This document shows positions 5,557 to 5,801 of a stretch of DNA of 5,801 bases, piece after piece. The stretch is from Candidatus Hydrogenedentota bacterium. GTDB taxonomy: Bacteria > Hydrogenedentota > Hydrogenedentia > Hydrogenedentales > CAITNO01. The notes below the pieces were generated by a model. It was given only the letters and a program-made list of their open reading frames with translations, had not been told where the DNA came from and did no database searches. Each line of letters starts with the position of its first letter. The first letter of the stretch is position 1. The position numbers and the translations under genes were made by a program. The DNA lies in NCBI GenBank assembly GCA_023145975.1, contig JAGLCZ010000254.1, positions 1 to 5,801 of the forward strand, read 5' to 3'.

Positions 5557-5801
5557 ATGAAAAATATATCAGTACGTTACTCTTTTTCTTTAGGGCTTGC
5601 CTGTTTATTTGCATTAACAGGTGTTTATGCACAGGAATCTACGGTCATTCACCCCACGCTTCCAGGTTCTGACTTCAGAGACTATAGCAAACCCAGTACA
5701 ATCATCAAGGGGGATAGTGTTTATCCTACCCTCCCGGGTTCAAATTTCCGCGATTATTCCAAGCCGGGCATGAAGATCGAAGGGGATATGATTTATCCTA
5801 C
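5557..5801 (+). CDS. Exported tandem-repeat protein, N-terminal part
   Basis: I do not recognise this family. The 82 visible codons run off the right edge. A Sec signal peptide is clear: charged MKNISVR, a hydrophobic core (residues 9-23), and VYA|Q cleavage after residue 25. The mature part starts almost at once with 24-residue repeats: unit 1 at residues 32-55, unit 2 at 56-79, and unit 3 begins YPT at 80-82. The shared core is PTLPGS[DN]FRDYSKP, followed by a variable triplet, I, [KE]-G-D and two variable residues. Short Pro/Gly-rich, Tyr/Asp/Lys-bearing units of this kind suggest an extended or solenoid-like secreted or periplasmic protein. AGGGTGA (5543-5549) lies 7 bases before the ATG. 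The gap from the previous gene is 99 bases with no clear terminator, so the two may be cotranscribed. Total length and C-terminal features are unknown. Confidence 0.85.
   Translation, partial: MKNISVRYSFSLGLACLFALTGVYAQESTVIHPTLPGSDFRDYSKPSTIIKGDSVYPTLPGSNFRDYSKPGMKIEGDMIYP
5650..5801 (+). repeat. 72-bp in-frame tandem repeats (24-residue units)
   Basis: Unit 1 is 5650-5721, unit 2 is 5722-5793, and a third unit begins at 5794 and is cut by the window edge. By hand count, the first two units share 45 of 72 bases and 16 of 24 residues. They are diverged coding repeats rather than recent DNA duplications. Confidence 0.85.

Overview
The window is chromosomal bacterial DNA with every supported gene on the + strand. 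It carries two core housekeeping genes (rpsD, purA), a CCA-encoding tRNA-Arg, a large secreted glycosidase and two poorly characterised envelope-type genes. The base composition looks moderate, Shine-Dalgarno sites are clear, and signal peptides are of the Sec type. The mix of a Sec-exported clan GH-D glycosidase and an rpsD outside any visible ribosomal protein cluster would fit a free-living or gut/sediment carbohydrate degrader. A member of the PVC group (Lentisphaerota-like) or Candidatus Hydrogenedentota is possible, but this is a low-confidence guess because the window holds no phylogenetic marker that I can place by eye.

Layout. Bases 3-218 hold an open frame cut by the window edge; its first residues resemble the C-terminal motif of integrase-type transposases, and the rest is unrecognised. 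An extended -10 promoter (191-219) precedes tRNA-Arg(ACG) at 244-320. A 182-base stretch with three successive hairpins and a possible promoter separates the tRNA from rpsD (503-1114, ribosomal protein S4). A stem-loop followed by a T-run (1141-1180) probably ends rpsD transcription. Next come purA (1214-2482, adenylosuccinate synthase) and, after 88 bases and a perfect AGGAGG, a 745-residue secreted alpha-galactosidase-like enzyme (2571-4808). A near-consensus promoter at 4851-4879 then drives a 169-residue protein with one N-terminal membrane anchor and a BamE/SmpA-like C-terminal domain (4948-5457). Last is the 5' end of an exported protein built from 24-residue tandem repeats (5557 to the window edge).

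How the genes relate. tRNA-Arg and rpsD both serve translation and could share a transcript. purA makes the AMP precursor and has no evident functional link to the glycosidase behind it. The two last genes are separated from the glycosidase by their own promoter; both encode proteins that are anchored in or exported through the inner membrane and may form a small envelope module. The repeat protein is the least explained element and the best candidate for something undescribed.
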